From CAZPAV01 sp964584755 (lineage in GTDB: Bacteria; Actinomycetota; Acidimicrobiia; Spongiisociales; UBA5794): a DNA stretch of 64,000 nt. Both the position numbers and the translations under genes were made by a program. Under the pieces are notes generated by a model. The model saw nothing but the letters and a program-made list of their open reading frames with translations. It was not told the origin of the DNA and did no database searches. Positions 16,378 to 25,165 of the stretch are shown piece after piece (the stretch's first letter is position 1; every line of letters starts with the position of its first letter). The stretch is from the NCBI GenBank assembly GCA_964584755.1, contig CAZPAV010000001.1, positions 51,214 to 115,213 on the forward strand, in the 5' to 3' direction.

Positions 16378-17627
16378 TCCGCCGCATCGCGTACCTCGCC
16401 ATGCACACCTCGCCCCTCGAGCAGCCCGGCACCGGAGACGCCGGCGGCATGAACGTCTACCTGCACGAGCTCGCCGAGGCCATGGCCCGCCACGGGATCG
16501 AGGTGACGGTGTTCACCCGCCGCCGGGACCCGGCGACACCCGAGGTGGTCACGGTGACGCCCGGGTACCGTGTCGTCCACTGCAGCGCCGGACCGCAGCG
16601 CCGGCTCGGTCCCGCCCGGCTCACTCCGTTCGTCGTCCCCTTCGCCGAGCGGGTCCTCGCCTGGATCACCGCCGAAGGAGCCTCGTACGACCTCGTCCAC
16701 AGCCACTACTGGCTCTCGGGCTGGGCCGGGGTGTTCCTCAAGGAGGCCCTCGGCGTCCCCCTGGCGAACTCCTTCCACACCCTGGGCCGAGTCAAGGACC
16801 GCAACCGCCGGCCCGGGGAGACGCCCTCCTCGGCGACCCGCCTCCTGACCGAGGAGGAGGTCATCGCGCGCTGCGACTGCGTCATCGCCTCGACCCCGTA
16901 CGAGTTCGACGACCTCCTCGAGCACTACGGCGCCGCACCGGAGCGCCTCTGCGTCTCCCCACCCGGCATCGACCACGACGTCTTCCACCCGGGCGACCGG
17001 CAGGCGGCGCGTGCCACGCTGGGATGGGGCGAGGAACCGGTCATCCTCTTCGTGGGCAGGATCCAGGCCCACAAGGGCCCGGGGATCGCGCTCCGGGCCC
17101 ACTCCATGCTCTCCACCGATCCGCCGGCCCCACACCTCGTCCTCGTCGGCGGCCCCAGCGGTCCCGACGGCACCGCGGAGCTCGCCTCGCTGCGCCGGCT
17201 CGCCGACGAGCTGGGAACCCGCCCGCGCGTCCGCTTCGAGCCTGCGGTGCCCCACCGGCAGCTCGTCCACTGGTATCGGGCCGCGGACGTCCTCGTCATG
17301 CCGTCCCGCAGCGAGTCCTTCGGGCTCGTCGCCGCCGAGGCGCAGGCCACGGGCCTTCCCGTGGTGGCCTCGCGGGTGGGGGGGCTCCGCTACGTCGTCG
17401 ACGACGCCGTCTCCGGGCTCCTCGTCGACGGCCATCAGCCGGCGGCGTTCGCCGCCGCGCTCGACGCCGTTCTCCGCCACGAGTCCTTCCGCCGCCGCCT
17501 CGCCGCCGGGGCCGTGACGTTCGCCGAGCGTTTCTCCTGGAAGACGACGGTCGAGCGGCTGCTCGAGCTGTACGAGGGGATCGTGACGTCCCCGGCGCCG
17601 GCCCGGAACGGTCCCGATGCCGGGTGA
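16374..17627 (+). CDS. mshA: D-inositol-3-phosphate glycosyltransferase (mycothiol synthesis)
   Basis: A 417-residue GT4 glycosyltransferase. The N-terminal SPLEQPGTGDAGGMNVYLHE motif, HSHYWLSGWAG, VSPPGIDHDVFHPGD and FVGRIQAHKGPGIAL are characteristic of MshA, and the donor-site SESFGLVAAEAQATGLPVVA is intact. MshA joins GlcNAc from UDP-GlcNAc to inositol-3-phosphate, the first mycothiol step. It starts at GTG 16374 in a GTGA overlap. No other msh genes lie in the window. A related GT4 with another acceptor is possible. Confidence 0.85.
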   Translation: MIRRIAYLAMHTSPLEQPGTGDAGGMNVYLHELAEAMARHGIEVTVFTRRRDPATPEVVTVTPGYRVVHCSAGPQRRLGPARLTPFVVPFAERVLAWITAEGASYDLVHSHYWLSGWAGVFLKEALGVPLANSFHTLGRVKDRNRRPGETPSSATRLLTEEEVIARCDCVIASTPYEFDDLLEHYGAAPERLCVSPPGIDHDVFHPGDRQAARATLGWGEEPVILFVGRIQAHKGPGIALRAHSMLSTDPPAPHLVLVGGPSGPDGTAELASLRRLADELGTRPRVRFEPAVPHRQLVHWYRAADVLVMPSRSESFGLVAAEAQATGLPVVASRVGGLRYVVDDAVSGLLVDGHQPAAFAAALDAVLRHESFRRRLAAGAVTFAERFSWKTTVERLLELYEGIVTSPAPARNGPDAG

Positions 17628-17963
17628 CGACCGTCCCCGTCCCGGCGCGAGACGCGAAAGATCGCACTGCGCCACTTGTCGACAGCGGGTCGTGCACAAC
17701 TCCTTGTGGAAACCTGGGGAGATGTGGAGAACCCGTCGTCCCGAAGGCCGGTTGTCCCCAACTGGGCGCGATCACGGAGCGGCGGAGACCACCGTCGCGT
17801 CGGCCCACCGCCCCTCCAGGAGGGTTGCAGCCGCACCTCCGGTTCCGTACAGTCGAGGCGACGAGACCCGAGGTGCCGAAACAGCCATACCTCGTTCGGG
17901 GAAGTGCGGGGCGCAACTGCAGAGGTTCCTCGGGTCCCGTCGTTCTCGTCTCGCGCCGGGTCG
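17628..17963. other. Intergenic region with a DnaA-box-like cluster
   Basis: About 336 bp with no credible gene. The first third holds several 9-mers resembling DnaA boxes (17676-17760); the rest shows nothing I recognise. Confidence 0.5.
17676..17760. promoter_or_regulatory. Cluster of DnaA-box-like 9-mers
   Basis: Within 85 bp lie TTGTCGACA (17676-17684), CGTGCACAA (17691-17699), TGTGGAAAC (17705-17713), TGTGGAGAA (17723-17731) and TTGTCCCCA (17752-17760). Each is one or two changes from the high-GC consensus TTGTCCACA or its complement. The texture resembles actinobacterial origin DNA, but dnaA, dnaN and rpmH are absent. It may be a titration site, a DnaA-regulated promoter or chance. Confidence 0.4.
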
Positions 17964-18521
17964 ATGAGCCGGCTCCTCACCCTCGCCCTCCCCCTGCCCT
18001 GGGCCGACCTCGGCTTCCCGGAACCGCTGGGGGCCACACCGACCAGCCACGTGACCCGACCGGACCCGGCCTGGGCCTGGGAGGGCTCCACGCCCCCGCT
18101 GGGGATCCCGACCTGCGGGCCGGCGCCCGCCCCGAGCCGATCGAAATGGTCCACCGATCACGTCGTCGTCCTCGTCCCCGACCTGGCCACCGCGCTCGAG
18201 CGCTTCGCCACCGTGGGTCTCGTCCCCCGTCTCCGTGTCGTCGTTCGGGGCCGACCCACGGCGTTCCTGCGCGCCGGCACCGTGATCGAAGCCGTCGAGG
18301 CGCCGGTGCGCCGCCCCGCGATCTTCGGCGTGGCCCTCGCCACGGAGGAGCCGCTGGAGACGGTCGCGACCCGCTGGAGGGCGCGGGGCTTCGACGTCAC
18401 CGACCCCGGCCCGGCGCTCCAGCCCGGACGGAGGATCCTCACGGTCCGGGGGCTTCGCGCCGGCCTGGCGGTGATGAGCCCCGACCGGGCCGTCACTACC
18501 ATCCCGGCGCATGAGCCCTGA
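17964..18521 (+). CDS. VOC/glyoxalase-fold-like protein
   Basis: A 185-residue protein. The second half (STDHVVVLVPDLATALERFATVGL, then an LRAGTVIEAVEA strand and GLRAGLAVM) resembles one vicinal-oxygen-chelate module with the usual starting histidine. The first 60 residues are Pro/Gly-rich with no recognised domain. It overlaps the FAD oxidoreductase gene by 11 bp, so the two are likely co-expressed. No clear SD precedes ATG 17964, and a start nearer the VOC module is possible. The reaction is unknown. Confidence 0.6.
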   Translation: MSRLLTLALPLPWADLGFPEPLGATPTSHVTRPDPAWAWEGSTPPLGIPTCGPAPAPSRSKWSTDHVVVLVPDLATALERFATVGLVPRLRVVVRGRPTAFLRAGTVIEAVEAPVRRPAIFGVALATEEPLETVATRWRARGFDVTDPGPALQPGRRILTVRGLRAGLAVMSPDRAVTTIPAHEP

Positions 18522-19752
18522 ACGCGCCGACCTCGTCGTGGTCGGGGGCGGCATCATGGGGATGTCCGTCGCCTACCAGGTCGCCCGCCGCTCCTCGCTG
18601 CGCGTCGTCGTCCTCGAGAAGGGCGTGGGACTCGGCGAGGGCTCCACCGGCGCCTCCTCGGCGATCATCCGCCAGCGGTACACGCACCCCGAGATGGTGC
18701 GTCTCACCCGCCACGCCAACGTCGTGTTCCATCACTGGGCCGAGTACGTGGGGCTCGCCCGGCCACGGGCCCGACTGCGCGAGACGGGCGTCCTGTGGAT
18801 CTTCGACGAGGACCCGGTCGCGGTCGCGGCCGACCGGGACCGGCTCGTCGCCGAAGGCGTCGACGCCGTCGTCCTCGCCGCCGGCGAGGTGCGGGAGGCG
18901 TTCCCCGCGCTCACCGCCTGCGTGAGCCCGTTCGATCTCGGCGGCGAGCGGCCCCACGACTGTCGCGACGGCGTCGCGTTCCTCCTCGAACGCGACGGCG
19001 GCTACTTCGATCCGACGGGCGCCCTCGAGGACCTGGCCGAAGCCGCCCGACGCGTCGGGGTCGACGTGCGCCTGCGGGCCGAGGTCGTCGCCGTGCACGT
19101 CGTGGCCGACCGCGTCACCGGCGTCTCCCTGGCGGACGGCACCCGCCTCGACGCCGGTGTGGTCGTCAACGCGGCCGGACCGTGGTGCAACCGGATCAAC
19201 GCCATGGCGGGACTCGAGCTCCCTTGGCGGCTCGTCCCGACCCGGATCCAGGTGCTCCACCGCGAGCTCCCCTCCGCGGTGCCCCGACCGCTCCCCGTCG
19301 CCGCCGACGGCTCCACGGGTATCTACTTCCGCCCCGAGGCGGCGGACCAGCAGATCCTCATGGGCTCCGTCCTGGAGGAGGACGAACGCGAGGCGGTGGA
19401 TCCCGACGGCTACGTGCGCGTCGCCGATCGCGCCTTCCTCGACCGCAAGATCCACGCCCTGCACCATCGCATCCCCGCGCTTCCCCATCGGGGTCGCGTC
19501 CAGGGCATGGCCGGCCTCTACACGGTGAACCGCGACGACGTCCACCCCGTGCTCGGCCCCTCCCCCATCGACGGGTTCGTCCTCTGCAACGGCTTCAGCG
19601 GTCACGGGTTCAAGGAGAGCCCCATGGTGGGAGCGCTCCTGGCCCGCTGGCTCACCGGCGAGTCCGCCGAGTACGACACGGACGTGCCCCTGGAGTTCTT
19701 CGCCGTCGACCGGACTCCGCTCACCACCGAGAGCGGCGGCGTCCTCGCCTGA
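18511..19752 (+). CDS. FAD-dependent oxidoreductase, DAO family
   Basis: A 413-residue enzyme of the D-amino-acid/sarcosine oxidase superfamily. The FAD-binding ADLVVVGGGIMGMSVAYQVA is at residues 6-25, then GSTGASSAIIRQRY, a mid-chain VVVNAAGPWCNRI and the C-terminal FCNGFSGHGFKESP-type flavin loop. It is closest in style to sarcosine/dimethylglycine oxidase beta subunits. It oxidises a secondary or D-amine in the cytoplasm; the substrate is unknown. It overlaps the VOC-like gene upstream. Confidence 0.86.
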   Translation: MSPERADLVVVGGGIMGMSVAYQVARRSSLRVVVLEKGVGLGEGSTGASSAIIRQRYTHPEMVRLTRHANVVFHHWAEYVGLARPRARLRETGVLWIFDEDPVAVAADRDRLVAEGVDAVVLAAGEVREAFPALTACVSPFDLGGERPHDCRDGVAFLLERDGGYFDPTGALEDLAEAARRVGVDVRLRAEVVAVHVVADRVTGVSLADGTRLDAGVVVNAAGPWCNRINAMAGLELPWRLVPTRIQVLHRELPSAVPRPLPVAADGSTGIYFRPEAADQQILMGSVLEEDEREAVDPDGYVRVADRAFLDRKIHALHHRIPALPHRGRVQGMAGLYTVNRDDVHPVLGPSPIDGFVLCNGFSGHGFKESPMVGALLARWLTGESAEYDTDVPLEFFAVDRTPLTTESGGVLA

Positions 19753-19854
19753 GTCCGGCCCGGGACGGTCGATCGAGCCCCCAGGCCGGGGAGACGCCGC
19801 CGCCGGAGCACTCCGCCGCGTCGCGGCGCGAGGCCGGCCGCGGCTCCGGGACGC

Positions 19855-20742
19855 TCAGATCCCGAAGATGAGCTGGCGCAGGCGGACCCGGCTCGTCTCG
19901 AACGTCTCGAGATCGACGCGCATCGACCCGAGCCGGAGCCCCCGCATCTGCTCCCCGAAGCGGGTGGCCACCCGAACCGCCTCGCCCACCGACTCGAGGA
20001 CCCCGAGACCGAGACACCGTCCCCGGTCGTCCTGGATCCCCACCAGCATCCCGTCGAGCCGCGAGAGGTCGAAGCCCTCGGGGAGCGTCGGGGCGAAGAC
20101 CGTGCTCTGGACCCGCCACCGCTGGAGCTCGCCGCCGAGCGCGGCGGCGAACGCGGCCACCCGGGCGCGGTGCCGCTCCACCGGGGAGCGGGGCACGAGC
20201 TCCTCGGGGGGGCCTGCGATGGCCACCCGGGCGGAGAGGAACCGGCGGAGCATCCCGATGGTGGGCTCCATCTCCCCGCCCCGCTGCATGGCGATGACGA
20301 GCGTCGGACGACAGAGCTCGACGAGGTGGTACTTGAGCGTCTGGCCGACGACCCCCCCGACGACGCCGGTGGTGTCGAGGACGACGAGGTCCGCCTCGGC
20401 CCGGGCGAGATCGACGAGGGACGCCACGGCCACGACGTGCGGCAAGACGACTCCCTGCGGCTCGGTCGAGCCGACGAAACGGATCTCGTCGGCCCGGGAG
20501 AGGTCCTCGAGGTCCGCCGTCTCCCGGATCCAGTGGAGGGAGGCGCACGCCGGAGGGCCCACCGTCGTGGCCGCCACGTCGCCGTCGACGTACGCCGTGG
20601 TCAGACCGGCCGCGGCGGCGTCCGCGACGAGGAGCCGTCCGAGGGTGGTCTTGCCCGTGTCCGCCCCTCCGAGGAGGAGGACGACGCCGGGTAACCCGGC
20701 GAGACGCTCGCGCAGGGAACCGAACGGCTGATCTGCGGTCAC
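19855..20742 (-). CDS. Clp1/Nol9-type P-loop kinase-like protein
   Basis: A 295-residue protein with Walker A GGADTGKTTLG (about residues 25-35), a DGDVAATTVGPPACASL segment typical of Clp1_P polynucleotide 5'-hydroxyl kinases, and DLVVLDTTGVVGG as the second acidic motif. The C-terminal 110 residues form a beta-rich domain ending LRQLIFGI, resembling the Clp1/Grc3 C-terminal module. In eukaryotes and archaea this family phosphorylates RNA 5'-OH ends. The bacterial role is unclear. It has a GTG start and is convergent with the upstream oxidoreductase. Confidence 0.68.
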   Translation of the reverse strand: MTADQPFGSLRERLAGLPGVVLLLGGADTGKTTLGRLLVADAAAAGLTTAYVDGDVAATTVGPPACASLHWIRETADLEDLSRADEIRFVGSTEPQGVVLPHVVAVASLVDLARAEADLVVLDTTGVVGGVVGQTLKYHLVELCRPTLVIAMQRGGEMEPTIGMLRRFLSARVAIAGPPEELVPRSPVERHRARVAAFAAALGGELQRWRVQSTVFAPTLPEGFDLSRLDGMLVGIQDDRGRCLGLGVLESVGEAVRVATRFGEQMRGLRLGSMRVDLETFETSRVRLRQLIFGI

Positions 20743-20804
20743 GGTCCTGGCCTTCCGTCACTCGGGGCGTGTACCGACGTCCCCGGATTGTAGGAAGGGC
20801 ACGC

Positions 20805-21902
20805 TCAGGAGGCGGGTCCGACCCAACGGCGCCGAGGCCGGTGCGGTCGATGGTCGGGAGCGGACCGGTCCCCGGTCCACGGCGCGTACGGAGGGTGGAT
20901 GAGCTCGGCGAGGGCCAGCAGGACGGTGTCGTAGTTGGCCCGCCAGCCGGCGAACGTGCTCCAGGCCGCGTCCCGATCCTCCCGAAGCGGCACGCCCGCG
21001 GCGGCCAGCTCGTCACAGGCGCCGTCGAACTCGGCGCGCGTGATGCTCACCGGAGCCCGCGGGGACGGCGCCGGATCGTACGGGATCCCGAAGGCGTCGG
21101 CGACCTGCCGGAGGGCGAGATAGCCGGATCGGATGCAGAGCCGCGCCGAGGCGCGCGGGACGTCGGCGAGGACCGCGACCCACAGCGCCGCGGCGTCGAG
21201 CACGGTCCCCGCCGCGGTGATCCACGACCGCCGGGCGTCCGGGGACCGGTAGAACACGAGCGACGGATACGTCGTGTGGCTCTCGCCGAGGTCGGCGAAC
21301 CACACCTCCCACTCCTCCCACTCGGCCTCGAGGCGGTCGAGACGACCGAGGCGCCGGTACCTGACGAGGAACTCGACCGCCCGCGGCGGCGTCCCCGCCC
21401 GGACCGCGAGGAGGGCCACCTTCGTCTCCCGCCGGGAGAAGGCCGTGTAGATGGCGGGGAGGTAGCTGATGAGGAGCGTCAGGAGGAGGAGACCGAGTCC
21501 GGCCTCGAGGAACGCCGCGGCGTGCCCCGCGACCCCCTCGGGAGGGGAGAATCCGAGCGTCGTCAGCGAGGAGCCGCTGCGACGGAACGCGCCCCCCCAG
21601 CCCACGGCGGGATGCAGCGACCAGAACACGGGTGTGAAGGCGGCGAGGAGGCCGGCCATGAGGGTGAAGACCACCGCGACGAGGCCGAGGGGCGCCGCCG
21701 TCGCCAGGATCCGGTCCTCGGCCTCGAACGCACGCCGCCGCCGCGCCACGGCACCGACGAGACCCCGCACGGTGTGGAAGGCGAACCGGGGCAGGAGGGC
21801 GCGCACCGGCCGCGGGACCACCATGGCGCGGACCGCGGCGACGACGATCCAGACGGCGCCGGCCGCACCGAGGAGGAAGGCGAGGATGCGCATGAGCAGC
21901 AC
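20805..21902 (-). CDS. Membrane protein with ion-channel-like pore loop
   Basis: A 365-residue protein with one N-terminal span (about 5-25), a second span (70-92), a pore-helix-like stretch FRRSGSSLTTLGFSPP (106-121) and a third span (128-152), then about 210 soluble residues. The S-S-L-T-T-L-G-F pattern between two helices resembles two-TM potassium channels (T-x-G-F filter), though the canonical TVGYG is absent. It could be a divergent K+ channel or only a membrane-anchored protein. GTG 21902 and ATG 21893 are both possible starts; neither has a strong SD. Confidence 0.6.
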   Translation of the reverse strand: MLLMRILAFLLGAAGAVWIVVAAVRAMVVPRPVRALLPRFAFHTVRGLVGAVARRRRAFEAEDRILATAAPLGLVAVVFTLMAGLLAAFTPVFWSLHPAVGWGGAFRRSGSSLTTLGFSPPEGVAGHAAAFLEAGLGLLLLTLLISYLPAIYTAFSRRETKVALLAVRAGTPPRAVEFLVRYRRLGRLDRLEAEWEEWEVWFADLGESHTTYPSLVFYRSPDARRSWITAAGTVLDAAALWVAVLADVPRASARLCIRSGYLALRQVADAFGIPYDPAPSPRAPVSITRAEFDGACDELAAAGVPLREDRDAAWSTFAGWRANYDTVLLALAELIHPPYAPWTGDRSAPDHRPHRPRRRWVGPAS

Positions 21903-21973
21903 GGCCGCACCCTACGCCACCGTCGCGGCGATGCCACGGATCGGACGTGTACCCTCGGGCGCGGAGGTGTCCC

Positions 21974-22543
21974 ATGCCCTACATCGAGGAGCTCCCCCCG
22001 GAGACGGCCGACGACGTCGCTCGACGCGAGTACGACACCGCGGTGCGGCGGGCCGGACGGGTGTGGCACATCGTCTCCGTCATGAGTCAGAACGGTCCGG
22101 CGATGCGGGACTCGATGCGTCTCTACCGCACCCTCATGTTCGGGCCCTCCCCGCTGAGCCGAGCCCAACGCGAGATGATCGCCGTGGTGACCTCGCAGGC
22201 GAACGACTGCGTCTACTGAACGCGGGCCCATCTCCACGACCTCCGGTCGGAGGTCGACGACCAGGACATGGTGGACCGGTTCGCCGCCGACTGGCGCGCC
22301 GCCGGCCTCGACGGCGCCACGACGGCGCTCCTCGCCTTCGCCGAACGCATCGCCCGCCGACCCCATACCTGCGGTCCCGAGGACGTCGCGACGCTCCGAG
22401 CCGCCGGATGGGACGACCGGGCGATCCACGACGCGGTCCAGGTGGCGGCGTACTTCAACTACATCAACCGGGTCGCCGACGCGCTCGGCGTGGAACCCGA
22501 GGAGTGGATCGACGAAGTCGGACGACCCCGCGCCACGCCCTGA
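21974..22543 (+). CDS. Selenoprotein: AhpD/carboxymuconolactone-decarboxylase-like peroxidase-related protein (CxxU)
   Basis: A 189-residue all-helical protein of the AhpD/CMD superfamily: MPYIEELPPE, PLSRAQREMIAVVTSQANDC, then an in-frame TGA (22217-22219), then TRAHLHDLRSEVDDQDMVDR and on to VAAYFNYINRVADALGVEPE. The TGA sits exactly where the second cysteine of the family's CxxC...H site belongs, giving C79-V-Y-U82 followed by H86. The frame stays open and conserved on both sides. A hairpin suited to a bacterial SECIS follows (22237-22256). ATG 21974 has a GGAGGTG site. It probably reduces peroxides or disulfides. CxxU AhpD-like selenoproteins are a known type; reading this one as Sec is inferred from sequence. 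Confidence 0.85.
22237..22256 (+). promoter_or_regulatory. SECIS-like hairpin for the UGA codon at 22217
   Basis: An 8-bp perfect stem (22237-22244 with 22249-22256) closes a GGUC tetraloop. The loop begins 26 nt after the UGA, within the 16-37 nt window of bacterial SECIS elements. It has G at its first positions, like the GGUCU loop of E. coli fdhF. Confidence 0.75.
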
Positions 22544-22559
22544 CCGACCGGGCCGGGCC

Positions 22560-23261
22560 TCAGACGACGACGGCGCGCACCTCGTCGAGCCAGGCACCGA
22601 AGAACCGCTTCGCCGTCTCCCGCATGTCCCCCCGGGCGCGACGGAGCTCCCCGGCCAGGAGATCCGGATCGGTGCCGGAGGCGTGGGCGAGCTTGCGATC
22701 CGCCCCCATGTCGAGCCAGGAGACGACGAGCTCTGCGGTGACCTCGGGGTGGGGCTGCACGCCGAGGCCCGATCCGAGCCGGAAGAGCTGGTGGAAGCCG
22801 CCACCCTCCGCGAGGAGGCTCGCCCCCGGCGGCAGGTCCCACGTGTCCTGGTGCATCCGCACCACCCTCCGGCCCTCCAGCGAGGCGGCGACCGGGTCGT
22901 CGTGACCCGCCGCGGTGAGCTCGACCGGCGCGAAGACGCATTCGGGACGCTCCGCCCGGTACGCCCTCCCTCCCAGGGCGTCGGCGAGGAGCTGACATCC
23001 CAGGCACAGCCCCAACACCGGCACCCCACGATCGACCGCGGTCGCGAGGAGGCGCTTCTCCTCTGCCAGGAACGGGTACTCCTCGACCTCGTACGCCCCC
23101 ATGGCGCCGCCCAGCGCCACGAGCGCCCCGACCCCCTCCGGGCCCGGTACCGGCTCCCCCCGATCGAGGCACACGACCCGGTAGGGCAGGTCCCGAACCC
23201 GGAGCACCGCCTCGAGGAGGGCCGGCGGCGAGGTCACGTCGTTCCGGAGGACGACGATCAT
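22560..23261 (-). CDS. Class I glutamine amidotransferase-like protein
   Basis: A 233-residue stand-alone GATase1: LVALGGAMGAYE, VPVLGLCLGCQLLADALGG with the nucleophile C86, and a GVQPHPEVTAELV histidine-acid pair. It resembles the GMP-synthase-like GATases of unknown acceptor (PuuD or YfeJ type). Its ATG overlaps the stop of the CoA ligase gene by 4 bp, so it is the second cistron of that unit. The last 50 residues form a helical tail beyond the catalytic core. The substrate is unknown; glutamine or gamma-glutamyl compounds are likely. Confidence 0.8.
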   Translation of the reverse strand: MIVVLRNDVTSPPALLEAVLRVRDLPYRVVCLDRGEPVPGPEGVGALVALGGAMGAYEVEEYPFLAEEKRLLATAVDRGVPVLGLCLGCQLLADALGGRAYRAERPECVFAPVELTAAGHDDPVAASLEGRRVVRMHQDTWDLPPGASLLAEGGGFHQLFRLGSGLGVQPHPEVTAELVVSWLDMGADRKLAHASGTDPDLLAGELRRARGDMRETAKRFFGAWLDEVRAVVV

Positions 23262-25069
23262 CGCCGGTACCTGGCCCGCAGCTCCCGACGCATGACTTTC
23301 TGGGAGGCGGTCCGGGGGAGGGCGTCGACGACGACGACGACGTGGATCTTGAACAGGGGGTTGAGCCGGGCCCGGAGCGCCCGCTGCATCTCCTCGCGCC
23401 ACGCCTCGGGACGGGGGCGTACCCCGGGCCGGGGCACCGCGAACACGACGAGCCGGTCCGGACCGCCGCCGGGTGGCGGAACCGCCACGGCGGCGACCTC
23501 GGCGACCCCCGCCACGTCGGCGACGGCCCGCTCCAACTCGGCCGAGGAGACCTTGATCCCTCCGAGGTTCATCGTGTCGTCGATGCGGCCGTGGGCGCGG
23601 TAGTAGCCGTTGGGCAGTCGCTCCATGTGGTCGCCGTGCCGGCGCAACGGCACGTCGGCCTGCGGGAGGCCCGCGTAGTACACCTCGTGGTGGTCACGGT
23701 TGAGGAGCTCGGTGGAGAGCCCGATCGAGGGGGGCACGATGAAGAGCTCGCCCGAGTCGGTGGGACGGCCCTCCTCGTCGAGGATGCGCACGTCGAGACC
23801 CAGGGACGGTGTCGTGAACGTCGCCGGGACGGCCGGTTGCACGACCGTCCCGGAGATGTACCCCCCACCGATCTCGGTCCCGCCGCAGTACTCCACCACC
23901 GGCGCCCCGACCCGCTCCATGAGCCACCGGTAGTCCTCCGGATTCGAGGCCTCCCCCGTCGACGACAGTAGCCGGACGCGGGACCAGTCCACTCCCTCCA
24001 GCGCCCCCGAGGACCGCCAGGAGGCCACGAGGCTGGGGACCAGCCCCAGGATCGTCACCCCCGCCGCCGCCACGAACTCGCAGAAACCGCGGGTGTTCGG
24101 GGCATCGTCGTACAAGGCGAAGGCGGCGTCGTTCACGAGTGAGGCGTAGATGAGCCACGGCCCCATCATCCAACCGAGGTTCGTCGGCCACGCGACGACG
24201 TCGTCGGGGTGGATGTCGTGATGGAAGTGACCGTCCATCGCCGCCTTGATGGGCGTCGTCTCCGTCCACGGGATCGCCTTCGGCTCCCCCGTCGTCCCCG
24301 AGGAGAAGAGGATGTTCGTGACCGTGTCGGGTGGGGCCGCGACCGGATCGAACTCGTCGTCCTCGGAGAGGAACGCCTCCCACGTCACGTCGCCCTCCCG
24401 GCGGGCGACGTCGCCACCGGTGTCGACGACGACGCACGATGCGCCGCCGGCGGCGACGACCTTCTCATACATGGGCAGCGACTTGCCGTCCCGCAGGATC
24501 CGGTCCTGGGTGACGACGCGCCTCGGGGCGGTGAGCCGGAGCCGGGTGGCGATCTCGTCGGGGGCGAACGAATCGGCGATGGAGACGACGACACCGCCGG
24601 CGGCGACGGTTCCCAGGTAGGCGACGACGGATTCGAGGTTCATCGTCATGGCGATCGCCACGCGGTCGCCCGGCCGGAGACCCGCGGCGACGAACCCGTT
24701 CGCGAATCGACCGACGAGACGGCGCAGCTCCCCGTAGGTGACGTCACGCACCTCCCCGGCCGCCGCGTACCGCACCGCGACCCGGTCGGCGGGAGCCGTG
24801 AAGCAGGAGTCGACGATGTTCAGGAGCGCCCCCGAGAGCCAGCGGGGGTGCTCGACGTCCCCGCCGGCGAGGACCGCTTCGGGTGGGCGGCGGAAGACGA
24901 TGCCGAGTCGCTCGACGACCGCGGCCCAGAAAGCCGCTCGCTCGGTCACCGACCACCGATGCAGCGCGGCGAAGTCGGTCACCCCCACCTCCTCCATGAG
25001 GCGGGTGAGGTTGGCGCGGGCGATCGTGGCCTCGTCGGGGACCCATGCCGGTGCTTCCTGGCGGCTCAT
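23258..25069 (-). CDS. AMP-forming acyl-CoA synthetase (acetyl/acetoacetyl-CoA ligase-like)
   Basis: A 603-residue ANL-superfamily enzyme: ILFSSGTTGEPKAIPW (A3 motif), PTNLGWMMGPW, VRLLSSTGEASNPED, YCGGTEIGGGY, then HGRIDDTMNLGGIKVS (A8) and PRTASQKVMRREL with the catalytic lysine (A10). The N-terminal extension and GW motif resemble acetyl-CoA and acetoacetyl-CoA synthetases. It joins a short carboxylic acid to CoA using ATP. Acetoacetate, which an HMG-CoA lyase would release, is a plausible substrate but not proven. Confidence 0.85.
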   Translation of the reverse strand: MSRQEAPAWVPDEATIARANLTRLMEEVGVTDFAALHRWSVTERAAFWAAVVERLGIVFRRPPEAVLAGGDVEHPRWLSGALLNIVDSCFTAPADRVAVRYAAAGEVRDVTYGELRRLVGRFANGFVAAGLRPGDRVAIAMTMNLESVVAYLGTVAAGGVVVSIADSFAPDEIATRLRLTAPRRVVTQDRILRDGKSLPMYEKVVAAGGASCVVVDTGGDVARREGDVTWEAFLSEDDEFDPVAAPPDTVTNILFSSGTTGEPKAIPWTETTPIKAAMDGHFHHDIHPDDVVAWPTNLGWMMGPWLIYASLVNDAAFALYDDAPNTRGFCEFVAAAGVTILGLVPSLVASWRSSGALEGVDWSRVRLLSSTGEASNPEDYRWLMERVGAPVVEYCGGTEIGGGYISGTVVQPAVPATFTTPSLGLDVRILDEEGRPTDSGELFIVPPSIGLSTELLNRDHHEVYYAGLPQADVPLRRHGDHMERLPNGYYRAHGRIDDTMNLGGIKVSSAELERAVADVAGVAEVAAVAVPPPGGGPDRLVVFAVPRPGVRPRPEAWREEMQRALRARLNPLFKIHVVVVVDALPRTASQKVMRRELRARYRR

Positions 25070-25165
25070 CGACTCCCTCCGTACGACCCCGGGGAGGTTA
25101 CCGCCCCGCCGGCCACGGACCGTTGGCTAGAGTGACCGTGCGGTACGCGAGACGGGGGTGAGACG

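Noticed and set aside
22217..22219. Reading this TGA as a nonsense mutation (pseudogene) or as the end of one gene
   Set aside because: The downstream frame continues the same family without decay, the stop replaces a catalytic cysteine exactly, and a SECIS-like hairpin follows at the proper distance.
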